Positions 1-6,677 of a DNA stretch of 64,000 nt are shown here, piece after piece (within the stretch, counting starts at the first letter, position 1; every line of letters starts with the position of its first letter). The DNA is from Pseudoduganella namucuonensis (lineage in GTDB: Bacteria; Pseudomonadota; Gammaproteobacteria; Burkholderiales; Burkholderiaceae_D). Made by a program: the position numbers and the translations under genes. The stretch is taken from assembly GCF_900116645.1 (NCBI RefSeq), contig NZ_FPBO01000010.1:62001-126000 (forward strand), read 5' to 3'. The notes beneath the pieces were generated by a model. That model worked only from the letters and a program-made list of their open reading frames with translations. It ran no database searches and was not told the origin of the DNA.

Positions 1-101
1 GCATCGGCTCGTTCATCGTGCGGCGCCGGCTGATCAAGCCGGCGCTGGCGGTGGCCGCGGTGGCCGCGATCGGCGGCGCCTGGCTGATGCGGCGCAAATA
101 G
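1..101 (+). CDS. C-terminal end of an unidentified small membrane protein (partial)
   Basis: An open frame runs in from the left edge and stops with TAG at 99-101. The visible 32 residues are a basic stretch (RRRLIK), an Ala/Val/Gly-rich hydrophobic segment of about 18 residues, and a basic end (MRRK). This looks like a C-terminal membrane anchor. A strong intrinsic terminator follows at once, so this is the true end of a transcription unit. The family cannot be named from this fragment. Confidence 0.6.
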   Translation, partial: IGSFIVRRRLIKPALAVAAVAAIGGAWLMRRK

Positions 102-122
102 CGGCGCCCGCGCGCGAGACTA

Positions 123-153
123 GCCCTCCAGGCATGGCCTGGAGGGCTTTTTT
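123..153 (+). terminator. Rho-independent terminator
   Basis: A perfect 11-bp stem (GCCCTCCAGGC / GCCTGGAGGGC) with a 3-base loop is followed by six T. It lies 22 bases after the stop of the partial gene at the left edge. Confidence 0.9.
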
Positions 154-170
154 CCTTTGGGGAAGGAAGG

Positions 171-220
171 AAAAAGGGGTCAGGTTCGGTATTTTTAAAT
201 ACCGAACCTGACCCCTTTTT
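171..220. terminator. Long perfect palindrome, probable bidirectional terminator; member of the GGGGTC repeat family
   Basis: The arms 171-194 and 197-220 are exact reverse complements. They carry GGGGTCAGGTTCGGTATTT and its complement around a 2-base centre, with A5 on the left and T8 on the right. On the minus strand it terminates the gene ending at 226; on the plus strand it backs up the terminator at 123. The outer GGGGTC/GACCCC ends match repeats at 55.1, 57.9 and 61.6 kb, so it may be a mobile-type palindromic repeat used as a terminator. Confidence 0.75.
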
Positions 221-225
221 TTTGC

Positions 226-570
226 TCAGCGGCCGCTGGTTTCGTAGCGTTGCATGTTGTTGGCGTCGGCGTGCAGCTGGCGCATATTGCCCATGTCGGC
301 CTGGTAGGTGGCCTGGGCCTCGTGCATGCAGTCGCGGCGCTCGTCGGCCGGCATCTGCCGGCAGGCGGTGCGGGCCTCGGCCAGCGCGGCGCCGATCTCC
401 TTGCGCAGCGTGCGCAGCTGCGCCGCCGTGGTGCGGTCCGCCTTGTGCCAGCGGGCGGGATCGCCGCGCTGGAGTTCCTGGCGTTGGTGGGCCGCCACTT
501 CGGGCGGCGTGACTTGCGCCTGCGCGGCGCAGCAGGCGGCCAGCAGGGCCGCGGCGAGGATTTTGTTCAT
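226..570 (-). CDS. Small secreted protein of unknown function
   Basis: 114 residues with a clear signal peptide (about residues 1-18, Ala-rich, cleavage after AQA), so the mature protein is periplasmic. The mature part is helical and charged. It has two cysteines, C70 and C81, in the context AC-RQMP-ADERRDC, which may form one disulfide. I do not recognise the family. It is the last of three closely spaced minus-strand genes (glycine-zipper lipoprotein, DUF3309 protein, this one). The start ATG is 12 bases past the DUF3309 stop, so the genes are probably co-transcribed and serve the envelope. Confidence 0.75.
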   Translation of the reverse strand: MNKILAAALLAACCAAQAQVTPPEVAAHQRQELQRGDPARWHKADRTTAAQLRTLRKEIGAALAEARTACRQMPADERRDCMHEAQATYQADMGNMRQLHADANNMQRYETSGR

Positions 571-582
571 GATGGAACTCCC

Positions 583-735
583 TTAAAGTCGGCCGGTCAG
601 CAGCATGACCAGCAGGATCAGCACGATGACGCCCGCGATGCCACTGGGCGCATAGCCCCAGTTGCGGCTGTGTGGCCAGGCCGGCAGCGCGCCGATCAAT
701 AGCAGAACCAGAACGATGAGGATGATGGTGCCCAT
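583..735 (-). CDS. DUF3309 family small membrane protein
   Basis: A 50-residue protein starting MGTIILIVLVLLL. It consists of two hydrophobic helices joined by a short polar loop containing LPAWPHSRNWGY, which is the hallmark of DUF3309 proteins. A good ribosome binding site (AAGGAG) lies about 7 bases before the ATG. No function is established for the family, and members are tiny inner-membrane proteins. It sits between a glycine-zipper lipoprotein and a small secreted protein on the same strand, in a likely envelope or stress operon. Confidence 0.85.
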   Translation of the reverse strand: MGTIILIVLVLLLIGALPAWPHSRNWGYAPSGIAGVIVLILLVMLLTGRL

Positions 736-783
736 GGCGTTGCTCCTTCAGTGTGGTGGCGGATGTCTTGCCGGTATGGGGTG

Positions 784-1227
784 TTAGTAACGGTAGACGC
801 GGCCGTCGACCATGCGCACGCGGTTGCCCACGCGCAGGTCGTAGACGCTGTCCTGGTTCACGGTGCGGTAGTCGCCGTTGTCCATGCGCACGCTGATCTG
901 GTAGGCGTCGTATGGCTGGTTGCGGTTGCGCTCCACGCTGTTGCCGACCACCGCGCCACCTATGGCGCCGGCGGCGGTGGCGGCCGTGCGGCCGCTGCCG
1001 GAACCGATCTGATTACCGGCCAGTGCGCCGATCAGGCCGCCGGCGACCGCGCCGACGCCACTGGTGGCGGGATCGATCCGGACCACCTGGATCGAGTCGA
1101 TCACCCCGTAGGTGGCGGCGTTGCCCATCGACGAGTAGTTGGTGTCGTACACCGGCTGGGAGGAGCAGCCTGCGAGCAGGGCCGAGGCGGCGATCATCAG
1201 GGCCGAAAGCGTGTGTGTAGTCTTCAT
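784..1227 (-). CDS. Glycine-zipper outer-membrane lipoprotein (SlyB/Pcp-like)
   Basis: 147 residues. A lipoprotein signal ends in LLAG-C21, so the protein is lipid-anchored. Residues about 58-96 form a glycine-zipper two-helix segment (GAVAGGLIGALAGNQIG...), followed by a polar C-terminal domain ending VRMVDGRVYRY. This arrangement is typical of SlyB/Pcp outer-membrane lipoproteins, which are linked to envelope integrity and divalent-cation or acid stress. It is first gene of the minus-strand group 1227-226 and is divergent from the BON lipoprotein. The shared upstream region carries two TGTnCG-N4-CGnACA palindromes. Confidence 0.88.
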   Translation of the reverse strand: MKTTHTLSALMIAASALLAGCSSQPVYDTNYSSMGNAATYGVIDSIQVVRIDPATSGVGAVAGGLIGALAGNQIGSGSGRTAATAAGAIGGAVVGNSVERNRNQPYDAYQISVRMDNGDYRTVNQDSVYDLRVGNRVRMVDGRVYRY

Positions 1228-1280
1228 GTTGTTCTCCTGAAAAGTGTGTAGCCAGCATAGTCAGCCGCCGCACGACGGTC

Positions 1281-1296
1281 TGTGCGATGCCGCACC
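1281..1296. promoter_or_regulatory. Candidate operator, TGTnCG-N4-CGnACA family, copy 1
   Basis: TGTGCG-ATGC-CGCACC lies in the region shared by the divergent glycine-zipper and BON lipoprotein genes, 54 bases before the glycine-zipper start codon. It is one of five similar 16-bp dyads near envelope genes in the first 6 kb. It is read as a protein binding site by recurrence and symmetry only. Confidence 0.5.
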
Positions 1297-1353
1297 TAGT
1301 GCCCGGTGACTTTCCGGGCGCTTTGTGGCGTCCTTATCGAAAAAACATTTCTA

Positions 1354-1369
1354 TGTTCGATACCGTACA
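1354..1369. promoter_or_regulatory. Candidate operator, TGTnCG-N4-CGnACA family, copy 2
   Basis: TGTTCG-ATAC-CGTACA, with flanks TA..GA, lies 127 bases before the BON lipoprotein start. It matches the consensus at all ten fixed positions apart from the variable ones. It is followed by a short hairpin (GCCCGCG-CTT-CGCGGGC, 1406-1422) in the BON leader. Confidence 0.5.
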
Positions 1370-1496
1370 GATAGCGCAAGCCAACTCGGTGACACTGCAT
1401 TCAAGGCCCGCGCTTCGCGGGCTGCAATGTCCCCAGTCCGGCTCAGGCCTGCTGGCTTACTGCTCTCGTGAGCACTGCTAACCAAGGAGAAACACC

Positions 1497-1811
1497 ATGA
1501 AAATCACTCAAAAAATCGCCAGCGCCGTGTTTACCGCCGCCACCGTGTTCGCCGTCGTCGGCTGCGCCTCCACGCCCACCAAGGAAGGCACCGGCGAATA
1601 TGTCGACGACACCGTGCTGACCACCAAGGTGAAGGCCAGCATCTTCAACGAGCCGACCCTGAAAGCCACCGAGATCAACGTGGAAACCTTCAAGGGCACC
1701 GTGCAGCTGAGCGGTTTCGTGGCCCAGCCCGGCGACATCACCAAGGCCGGCGAGATCGCCCGCGGCGTCAAAGGCGTGAAGGAAGTGAAGAACGACATCC
1801 GCGTCAAGTAA
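1497..1811 (+). CDS. BON domain lipoprotein
   Basis: 104 residues. The lipoprotein signal ends VVG-C23. A single BON domain covers residues about 36-104 (the VDDTVLTTKVKASI start, conserved GTVQLSGFV and GVKEVKNDI motifs). BON domains bind phospholipid surfaces, and OsmY/DolP-type proteins of this family protect the envelope under osmotic or outer-membrane stress. The start ATG has a good AAGGAG site 7 bases upstream. It is divergent from the glycine-zipper lipoprotein and shares its promoter region, so common stress control is likely. Confidence 0.9.
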   Translation: MKITQKIASAVFTAATVFAVVGCASTPTKEGTGEYVDDTVLTTKVKASIFNEPTLKATEINVETFKGTVQLSGFVAQPGDITKAGEIARGVKGVKEVKNDIRVK

Positions 1812-1826
1812 GCGGCGCGGCAAGCG

Positions 1827-1853
1827 GCCGGCGCGCCACCCCACCGCGCCGGC
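1827..1853 (+). terminator. GC-rich stem-loop between the BON gene and the AI-2E transporter
   Basis: A perfect 9-bp stem (GCCGGCGCG / CGCGCCGGC) with a 9-base loop begins 15 bases after the BON stop. There is no T-run, so it may be a weak terminator or an mRNA-stabilising hairpin rather than a full stop. Confidence 0.4.
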
Positions 1854-1873
1854 GGCTCAACAGGACCTACCCC

Positions 1874-3112
1874 ATGACGCCCGCAGAATCCGCCCCTCCC
1901 AGCAACGACGACACGACCCCGCCGCATTCCGGCCCCGTAGCCGACCCCTTGGCCGACCCCTTACCCGGCCCCTTACCCGGCCCCTTGGCCGATCCCGCCG
2001 ACCTTCCCGTCCCCGACACCGAACGCCTGCCGCTGCATGTGCACGCGCGCGGCCTGGCGCTGGGCGTCATCGCCACCGTCGCCTTCCTGTACGCGCTGCA
2101 GTGGTCCAAGAATTTCCTGGTGCCGCTGCTGCTGGGCATCTTCATCGCCTACACGCTCAATCCCCTGGTGTGCTGGCTGGAGCGCGCGCGCGTGCCGCGG
2201 CCGGTCGGCGCCACCCTGGTGACGGCGGCCATCCTGTTCGGCTCGGCCGTCACGGCCGAGAAACTGCACGGCGAATTCCAGAACATCATCGAGGAACTGC
2301 CCACCGTCACGCACAAGCTGTCGCGCCTGATGCAGAACAAGCTGGGCAGCGGCCCCAGCACGCTGGAGCGCATCCAGGCCGTGGCCAACGAGCTGGAGCA
2401 GGCGGCCGCGGGCGCCACCGGCAAGCGCCCGGCGCGCAAGGCCGCGCCAGCCGAGCACGGCGGCATCAAGGTGATCGACTGGGTGTGGGCCGGCTCGATG
2501 GGCCTGGCCGGCTTCGTCAGCCAGGCCACCATGGTGATCTTCCTGGTGTTCTTCCTGCTGCTGGCCGGCGACACCTTCAAGCGCAAGCTGGTCAAGCTGA
2601 CCGGGCCGTCGCTGAGCAAGAAGAAGGTCACCGTCCACATCCTGGAGGACATCAACAACAGCATCCAGAGCTATATGTTCATGCTGCTGGTGACCAATTT
2701 GCTGCTGGCGCTGCTGATGTGGGTGGCGTTGCGCGCCATCGGCCTGGAGAACGCGGGCGCCTGGGCCATCGTGGCCGGGCTGCTGCACGTGATGCCGTAC
2801 TTCGGCCCGCTGCTGATCACCAGCGCGACCGGCGTGGTGGCCTTCCTGCAATTCGAATCGCTGCAGATGGTGCTGTTGGTGACGGGCGCCTCGCTGGCCA
2901 TCGCGACCCTGGTGGGCACCTTCGTGACGACCTGGATGACGGGCCGCATCGCGCGCATGAATCCGGCCGCCGTGTTCGTCAGCCTGCTGTTCTGGGGCTG
3001 GCTGTGGGGCGTGTGGGGCCTGCTGCTGGGCGTGCCGGTGATCGTGATCGTGAAGGTGGTCGCCGAGCGCGTCGAGGGGATGGAGATCGTGGCCGAACTG
3101 CTCGGCGAATAG
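1874..3112 (+). CDS. AI-2E family transporter (YdiK/PerM/TqsA type)
   Basis: 412 residues. After a disordered Pro/Asp-rich N-terminus (about residues 1-50, including a short duplicated unit rich in DPLPGPL), the protein has a hydrophobic pair at about 55-95, an amphipathic middle region, and a block of five or so membrane helices at about 210-400. This is the AI-2E transporter layout (TIGR/Pfam AI-2E_transport). Members are inner-membrane exporters or antiporters; substrates range from autoinducer-2 to Na+/H+, so the substrate cannot be set here. It follows the BON gene by 62 bases and converges with the BrkB-like gene. Confidence 0.88.
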   Translation: MTPAESAPPSNDDTTPPHSGPVADPLADPLPGPLPGPLADPADLPVPDTERLPLHVHARGLALGVIATVAFLYALQWSKNFLVPLLLGIFIAYTLNPLVCWLERARVPRPVGATLVTAAILFGSAVTAEKLHGEFQNIIEELPTVTHKLSRLMQNKLGSGPSTLERIQAVANELEQAAAGATGKRPARKAAPAEHGGIKVIDWVWAGSMGLAGFVSQATMVIFLVFFLLLAGDTFKRKLVKLTGPSLSKKKVTVHILEDINNSIQSYMFMLLVTNLLLALLMWVALRAIGLENAGAWAIVAGLLHVMPYFGPLLITSATGVVAFLQFESLQMVLLVTGASLAIATLVGTFVTTWMTGRIARMNPAAVFVSLLFWGWLWGVWGLLLGVPVIVIVKVVAERVEGMEIVAELLGE

Positions 3113-3130
3113 CGGCCAGGCCGCCTCAAG

Positions 3131-3168
3131 GCGGGCAGGGCGGCGTTGCGGCTCCTTGCCGTGCCCGC
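3131..3168. terminator. Weak stem-loop between two convergent genes
   Basis: A 7-bp stem (GCGGGCA / TGCCCGC) encloses a GC-rich loop, followed by CTTTG, in the 76-base gap between the convergent transporter and BrkB-like genes. This is a possible terminator, but the T-run is short. Confidence 0.3.
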
Positions 3169-3188
3169 TTTGCAGCGGCCTCCCGAAA

Positions 3189-4076
3189 TCAGCGCTTCAG
3201 GTTGCCCTGCTCGTCGCGCGGATGGTCCTTCAGGCTGCCCAGCTGCAGCGCGTACTGGCGGGCGAACTCGGCGCCCATGAAGAAGATCTGCGCCGAGTAG
3301 TACACCCACAGCAACAGGGCGATCAGCGAGCCGGCCGCGCCGTAGCTGTCGGCCACGCCGCTGTTGCCGATGTAGGCGCCGATCGCGTGCTTGCCCAGCG
3401 TGAACAGGGCGGCCGTGGCCAGCGCGCCGATCACCACGTCGCGCCAGGACAGCTTGATGCGCGGCAGCATCTTGTAGATCACGCCGAACATGGCGGCGAT
3501 CACGCAAAATCCGATCAGCCAATTGATTCCCGTCAGCAGCATCGTGGTGCCGCTGCTGTGCCCCTGCCAGTAGCGCTCCAGCACGGCCAGCGCGGCGCTG
3601 AACACCAGCGACACCATCAGCAGGAAACCCAGCACCAGCACCATGCCGAAGGACAGCAGGCGGGTGCGGATGGTGTCCCATAGCGTGCCCGTGGTCAGCG
3701 GCGGCAGTTGCCAGATCGCGTCCAGGCTGGATTTCAGCTCGGCGAACACGGTGGTGGCGCCGAACAGCAGCAGGGCGCCGGCGATCAGCGTGGCCAGCTT
3801 GCCCTCGTCGTGGTTGCTGGCGCCGGCCAGGATCAGCTGCAGCGCCTCGGCGCCCTTGGGGCCGACCAGGCCGCGCAGCTGCCCGAACAGCTCGCCCTGC
3901 GCCGCCTGCTGGCCGTAGAACAGGCCGGCGATGGCGATCACCAGCACCAGGATGGGCGCGATGGAAAACAGCGTGTAGAAGGCCAGCGCCGCGCCCTTGC
4001 TGCTGTCGCCGTGCTCGAACCATTCGGTGACGGTGCAGACGGCCACGCTCTTCAAGGTCTTGATCTTCGGTTTCAT
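3189..4076 (-). CDS. YihY/BrkB family inner-membrane protein
   Basis: 295 residues with about six membrane helices. It has the family's N-terminal pattern (GDSSKGAALAFYTLFSIAPILVLVIAI) and the C-terminal helix motif YGAAGSLIALLLWVYYSAQIFFMGAEF. The YihY/BrkB family (formerly annotated RNase BN) has no settled function, and transport has been suggested. I chose ATG at 4074-4076 because GGAG sits 6 bases upstream. Two in-frame earlier starts (ATG 4082, TTG 4088) lie on or inside that site. The ribosome binding site lies next to the T-tract of the ompA terminator, so this gene is transcribed from a very short gap or by read-through. Confidence 0.88.
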   Translation of the reverse strand: MKPKIKTLKSVAVCTVTEWFEHGDSSKGAALAFYTLFSIAPILVLVIAIAGLFYGQQAAQGELFGQLRGLVGPKGAEALQLILAGASNHDEGKLATLIAGALLLFGATTVFAELKSSLDAIWQLPPLTTGTLWDTIRTRLLSFGMVLVLGFLLMVSLVFSAALAVLERYWQGHSSGTTMLLTGINWLIGFCVIAAMFGVIYKMLPRIKLSWRDVVIGALATAALFTLGKHAIGAYIGNSGVADSYGAAGSLIALLLWVYYSAQIFFMGAEFARQYALQLGSLKDHPRDEQGNLKR

Positions 4077-4086
4077 GCGCATCTCC

Positions 4087-4116
4087 AAAAAAGAAAAAGG
4101 GGCGCGCGGCCCCTTT
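4087..4116 (-). terminator. Intrinsic terminator of the ompA-like gene
   Basis: Read on the minus strand, AAAGGGGC...GCCCC is followed by TTTTTCTTTTTT. It starts 30 bases after the OmpA stop. The T-tract runs into the Shine-Dalgarno region of the next gene. Confidence 0.8.
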
Positions 4117-4145
4117 CCCTACACTTCAGATGACGGAAGCGCCGA

Positions 4146-5186
4146 TTAGTTCACGCGGCGCTCGATGGTCACCTGGTCGACTTCGACGCGGCGGTTCGGT
4201 TCCAGGCACTTGATCAGGTCGGCGCGCTTCTTGTCGTTGCACTGGACCACGGGCTGCGATTCGCCCTTGCCGGTGGCGTTCAGGCGCTCGGCCGACACGC
4301 CCTTGCCCACCAGGTATTGCTTGACGGAGTTGGCGCGCTGTTCGGACAGTTTCTGGTTGTACTTGTCCGAACCCAGGCGGTCGGTGTGGCCGGTGATGGT
4401 CACATTGCCGACCGACGGGTTGTTGTTCAGCAGGGTCGCCAATTCATCCAGCTTGGGCTGGTTCGGGTTCAGCTTGGCGCTGTCGAAGGCGAACAGCTCG
4501 GTGGCCGACATCGTCACCTTCTCGAAGCGCGGCGCCGGCGGCGGTGGAGGCGGCGGGGCGACCGGCGCGGGGGCCGGGGCCGGCGGCACGTAGGCCGGGG
4601 CAGGGGCGGGCGCCGGCGGCAGCGGCTTGGCGCCCAGCGCGTAGTTCAGGCCCACGGTCAGGTAGTAGTTGTTGCTCTTGTCGGCGGCCGGGAAGGCGTT
4701 GCCGCGCAGGAAGCCGTGCACATTGCGCAGGTCGGCCTGCAGCGCCCAGCGTTCGTTCAGGTCGGCCTGGAAGCCCAGGCCGGCGCTGATGTAGGGCGAG
4801 CTTTTTTCCACTTGCGGGTTGATGCGCAGGTTGGCGCGGTCGCGCTCGACGCCGGCGCCGACCAGGATGAAGGGACGGAAGGATTTACGGGAGAACAGGT
4901 ACAGCCCGTCCAGGCCCAGGGTTTCCTGCTGGTAGCGCTGTCCGCCTTCCTTGGAACGGCCGTAGGTGTAGCCCATCTGGATGTCCCAGTTGGGCGCGAC
5001 CGCCTTGCCGAACTTCAGGCCGGCGCCGTAGCCGGTCTTGTCCACGCCGAAGTCCGAATCGGGCTTCATGGCGTTGACGCTGGGCTGGATGTACCAGTTT
5101 GGATTGATGTCGGCGTCCTGGGCCGTGGCGGCGGAGGCCGCGCACAGCATGGCGGCGGCGATGGCGATGTTCTTAATTTTATTCAT
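4146..5186 (-). CDS. OmpA family outer-membrane porin
   Basis: 346 residues. Signal peptide 1-22 (cleavage ATA-QDAD); eight-stranded beta-barrel at about 24-190; Pro/Ala linker at about 195-235 with alternating PAPAPAP and PPPPPP; C-terminal OmpA domain at about 240-345 with the peptidoglycan-binding motif TGHTDRLGSDKYNQKLSEQR. The domain anchors the outer membrane to peptidoglycan. The start at 5184-5186 has GGGAG 5 bases upstream and gives a correct signal peptide; longer in-frame extensions would not. A TGTnCG-type palindrome lies 99 bases upstream of the start, so it probably shares control with the lipoproteins nearby. Confidence 0.93.
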   Translation of the reverse strand: MNKIKNIAIAAAMLCAASAATAQDADINPNWYIQPSVNAMKPDSDFGVDKTGYGAGLKFGKAVAPNWDIQMGYTYGRSKEGGQRYQQETLGLDGLYLFSRKSFRPFILVGAGVERDRANLRINPQVEKSSPYISAGLGFQADLNERWALQADLRNVHGFLRGNAFPAADKSNNYYLTVGLNYALGAKPLPPAPAPAPAYVPPAPAPAPVAPPPPPPPAPRFEKVTMSATELFAFDSAKLNPNQPKLDELATLLNNNPSVGNVTITGHTDRLGSDKYNQKLSEQRANSVKQYLVGKGVSAERLNATGKGESQPVVQCNDKKRADLIKCLEPNRRVEVDQVTIERRVN

Positions 5187-5284
5187 GGATGCTCCCGAAT
5201 TGATAAAGGCTTGCCGATGCGGCGAAGTTTCCAGCGTGTTGCTTGCTGTTGGACTGAACTCTATGGACGTTTGTGCAATAGCTC

Positions 5285-5300
5285 GGTGCGCTACCGCACA
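5285..5300. promoter_or_regulatory. Candidate operator, TGTnCG-N4-CGnACA family, copy 3
   Basis: GGTGCG-CTAC-CGCACA, upstream of the OmpA-like gene. The right half is identical to that of copy 5. Confidence 0.5.
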
Positions 5301-5376
5301 AAGCATTAAGGCAAATCAAAAGTGTTGTCGATTTGTGACAGTCCAGTCTGTGAACTGCGGCAATTCCGCGCAGTCA

Positions 5377-5417
5377 AAATAAAAACCGCGCCGCCGCCGG
5401 GAAGGCGGGGACGCGGT
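5377..5417 (-). terminator. Intrinsic terminator of the collagen-like lipoprotein gene
   Basis: Read on the minus strand, the outer stem ACCGCG/CGCGGT and inner CCGCC/GGCGG enclose a small loop and are followed by TTTTTATTTT. It is 35 bases after the lipoprotein stop and insulates it from the ompA promoter region. Confidence 0.8.
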
Positions 5418-5451
5418 GAATATTGTAACAGAGTAACTATTGCTTGTTGTG

Positions 5452-5697
5452 TCAGCGTGGTGGATCTGCTGGTTTGTTTGCGTCCGGCACAACAATGACG
5501 GTGTCGCCGGGTTTGCCGGCTTCGCCCGGGGCGCCTGGCGCACCCGGAGGCCCGGCGGGGCCCGGCACGGGGACGGGCACCGGCACCACGGCCGGGGCCG
5601 GCGCCGGGTCGACCACCGGCGGGTTGTTGACGGTGGTTTTTTCGCAGGCGGTGAGGGCCAGGGCGGCCACGGCGGCTAACAGGATAGGCAGTTTCAT
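5452..5697 (-). CDS. Collagen-like mini-lipoprotein
   Basis: 81 residues. The lipoprotein signal ends LTA-C18. The mature chain has no hydrophobic core: a PV/PA repeat (PAPAPAVVPVPVPVP, about 31-45) is followed by seven Gly-X-Y triplets (residues 46-66, GPA GPP GAP GAP GEA GKP GDT) and an acidic/Pro-rich tail. This predicts an extended lipid-anchored rod that could form a short collagen triple helix. I know no function for it. It has its own terminator, and its upstream region holds two TGTnCG palindromes shared with the divergent winged-helix gene. Confidence 0.8.
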   Translation of the reverse strand: MKLPILLAAVAALALTACEKTTVNNPPVVDPAPAPAVVPVPVPVPGPAGPPGAPGAPGEAGKPGDTVIVVPDANKPADPPR

Positions 5698-5755
5698 GGT
5701 GAGTCCTCTCTATGGAAAAGGTGCAGCCAGATTAACCGCGCCGCGCGGCCGCATC

Positions 5756-5771
5756 TGTACGCCAACGCACC
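5756..5771. promoter_or_regulatory. Candidate operator, TGTnCG-N4-CGnACA family, copy 4
   Basis: TGTACG-CCAA-CGCACC, between the divergent collagen-like lipoprotein and winged-helix genes, 59 bases before the lipoprotein start. Confidence 0.45.
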
Positions 5772-5793
5772 CAGTTGGCTTATTGCTCACTTA

Positions 5794-5809
5794 TGTTCGT
5801 TGCCGCACA
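5794..5809. promoter_or_regulatory. Candidate operator, TGTnCG-N4-CGnACA family, copy 5
   Basis: TGTTCG-TTGC-CGCACA with flanks TTA..GA, close in sequence to copy 2. It is 38 bases (centre to centre) from copy 4, close to a whole number of helical turns, so paired sites are possible. Confidence 0.5.
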
Positions 5810-5925
5810 GACTGGATTTGACGGCGACGGCATCCTAGAGCCCAGATGTAGACGAAAGCGCGAGCCCAGGCAGTCGGACCCGGCGCCCACGCGATCCTGG
5901 CTATTCGATATAAGGAGTGTACAAA

Positions 5926-6546
5926 ATGCATGCAATCAGAGAAACCCAAGATTCCGGCTTCGCAACGCAGCAGGATGCAAAGGCGGGCGACAAGCCGCGC
6001 CTGGCGCTGGTTGAGCGGCCAGGGCCGCCCATGCCCGAGCGCAAAGCCCTGTCGCTGGCGCCGATCGAAAGGGTGCGCTCGACCTCGGCGACGCTGCGCC
6101 GCATCGAGAATATGCAAAAACTCATTGCTGAGTTGCAACAACACGAGATGCTGGCCGATGAAATCGCCTGGTTCCTGAAGTTCTCGCCGTCCGGCGCCCG
6201 CAAATACATCCGCGACCTGCGCGACGCCGGCGTGATCGAACTGGCGCGCTACATCGAGGGCACCGCCACCTACCTGGGCAAGGCCGTGTACCAGCTGACG
6301 CCCGACCCGGAACGCGTGAAAACCTTCCTGGCCGCCATCGTCCAGCCCAAGCGCGAAGGCGCGCCGCCGCGCAAGGAACGCCCCAGCCTGCGTGAACAGG
6401 CCATGGCCGGCGCCGGCCGCCACTTCCATATCCTGGCCGACGACACGCATTACGCGATCCGCGTGAACCGCGGCCCCGTCACCCGCGATCCGCTGGTGGC
6501 CGCCCTGTTCGGCGCCGCGCCGTCGATGCAGAAGGCGCAGTCTTAA
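5926..6546 (+). CDS. Winged-helix DNA-binding protein of unknown role
   Basis: 206 residues. The central part (about 60-115) reads as a winged helix-turn-helix: IAWFLKFSPSGARKYIRDLRDAGVIEL followed by a wing-like YIEGTATYLGKAVYQL. It resembles ArsR/MarR-type small regulators but has long unmatched N- and C-terminal arms. The C-terminal arm contains HYAIRVNRGPVTRDPLVAALFG. ATG at 5926 is preferred because AAGGAG lies 8 bases upstream; a GTG at 5917 overlaps that site. It is divergent from the collagen-like lipoprotein, with two palindromic candidate operators between them. It could be the regulator of that motif, but this is only an inference from position. Confidence 0.75.
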   Translation: MHAIRETQDSGFATQQDAKAGDKPRLALVERPGPPMPERKALSLAPIERVRSTSATLRRIENMQKLIAELQQHEMLADEIAWFLKFSPSGARKYIRDLRDAGVIELARYIEGTATYLGKAVYQLTPDPERVKTFLAAIVQPKREGAPPRKERPSLREQAMAGAGRHFHILADDTHYAIRVNRGPVTRDPLVAALFGAAPSMQKAQS

Positions 6547-6601
6547 TCGCGCCCCGGCGCGCGGCGCGCCACCCGCGGCCGGGCCAGTGGTGCTACAGTG
6601 G

Positions 6602-6628
6602 AAACAGCCGGACCGGGTCCGGCTGTTT
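6602..6628. terminator. Perfect 13-bp hairpin, terminator-like
   Basis: AAACAGCCGGACC and its exact complement are separated by one base, between the winged-helix gene and the mtfA-like gene. The arm ends in TTT on both strands, but there is no longer T-run. Confidence 0.5.
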
Positions 6629-6677
6629 GCATTGAATTGTCGAGAAGGAACCCCATCTGTTTTGGACGAGTTCCCTT

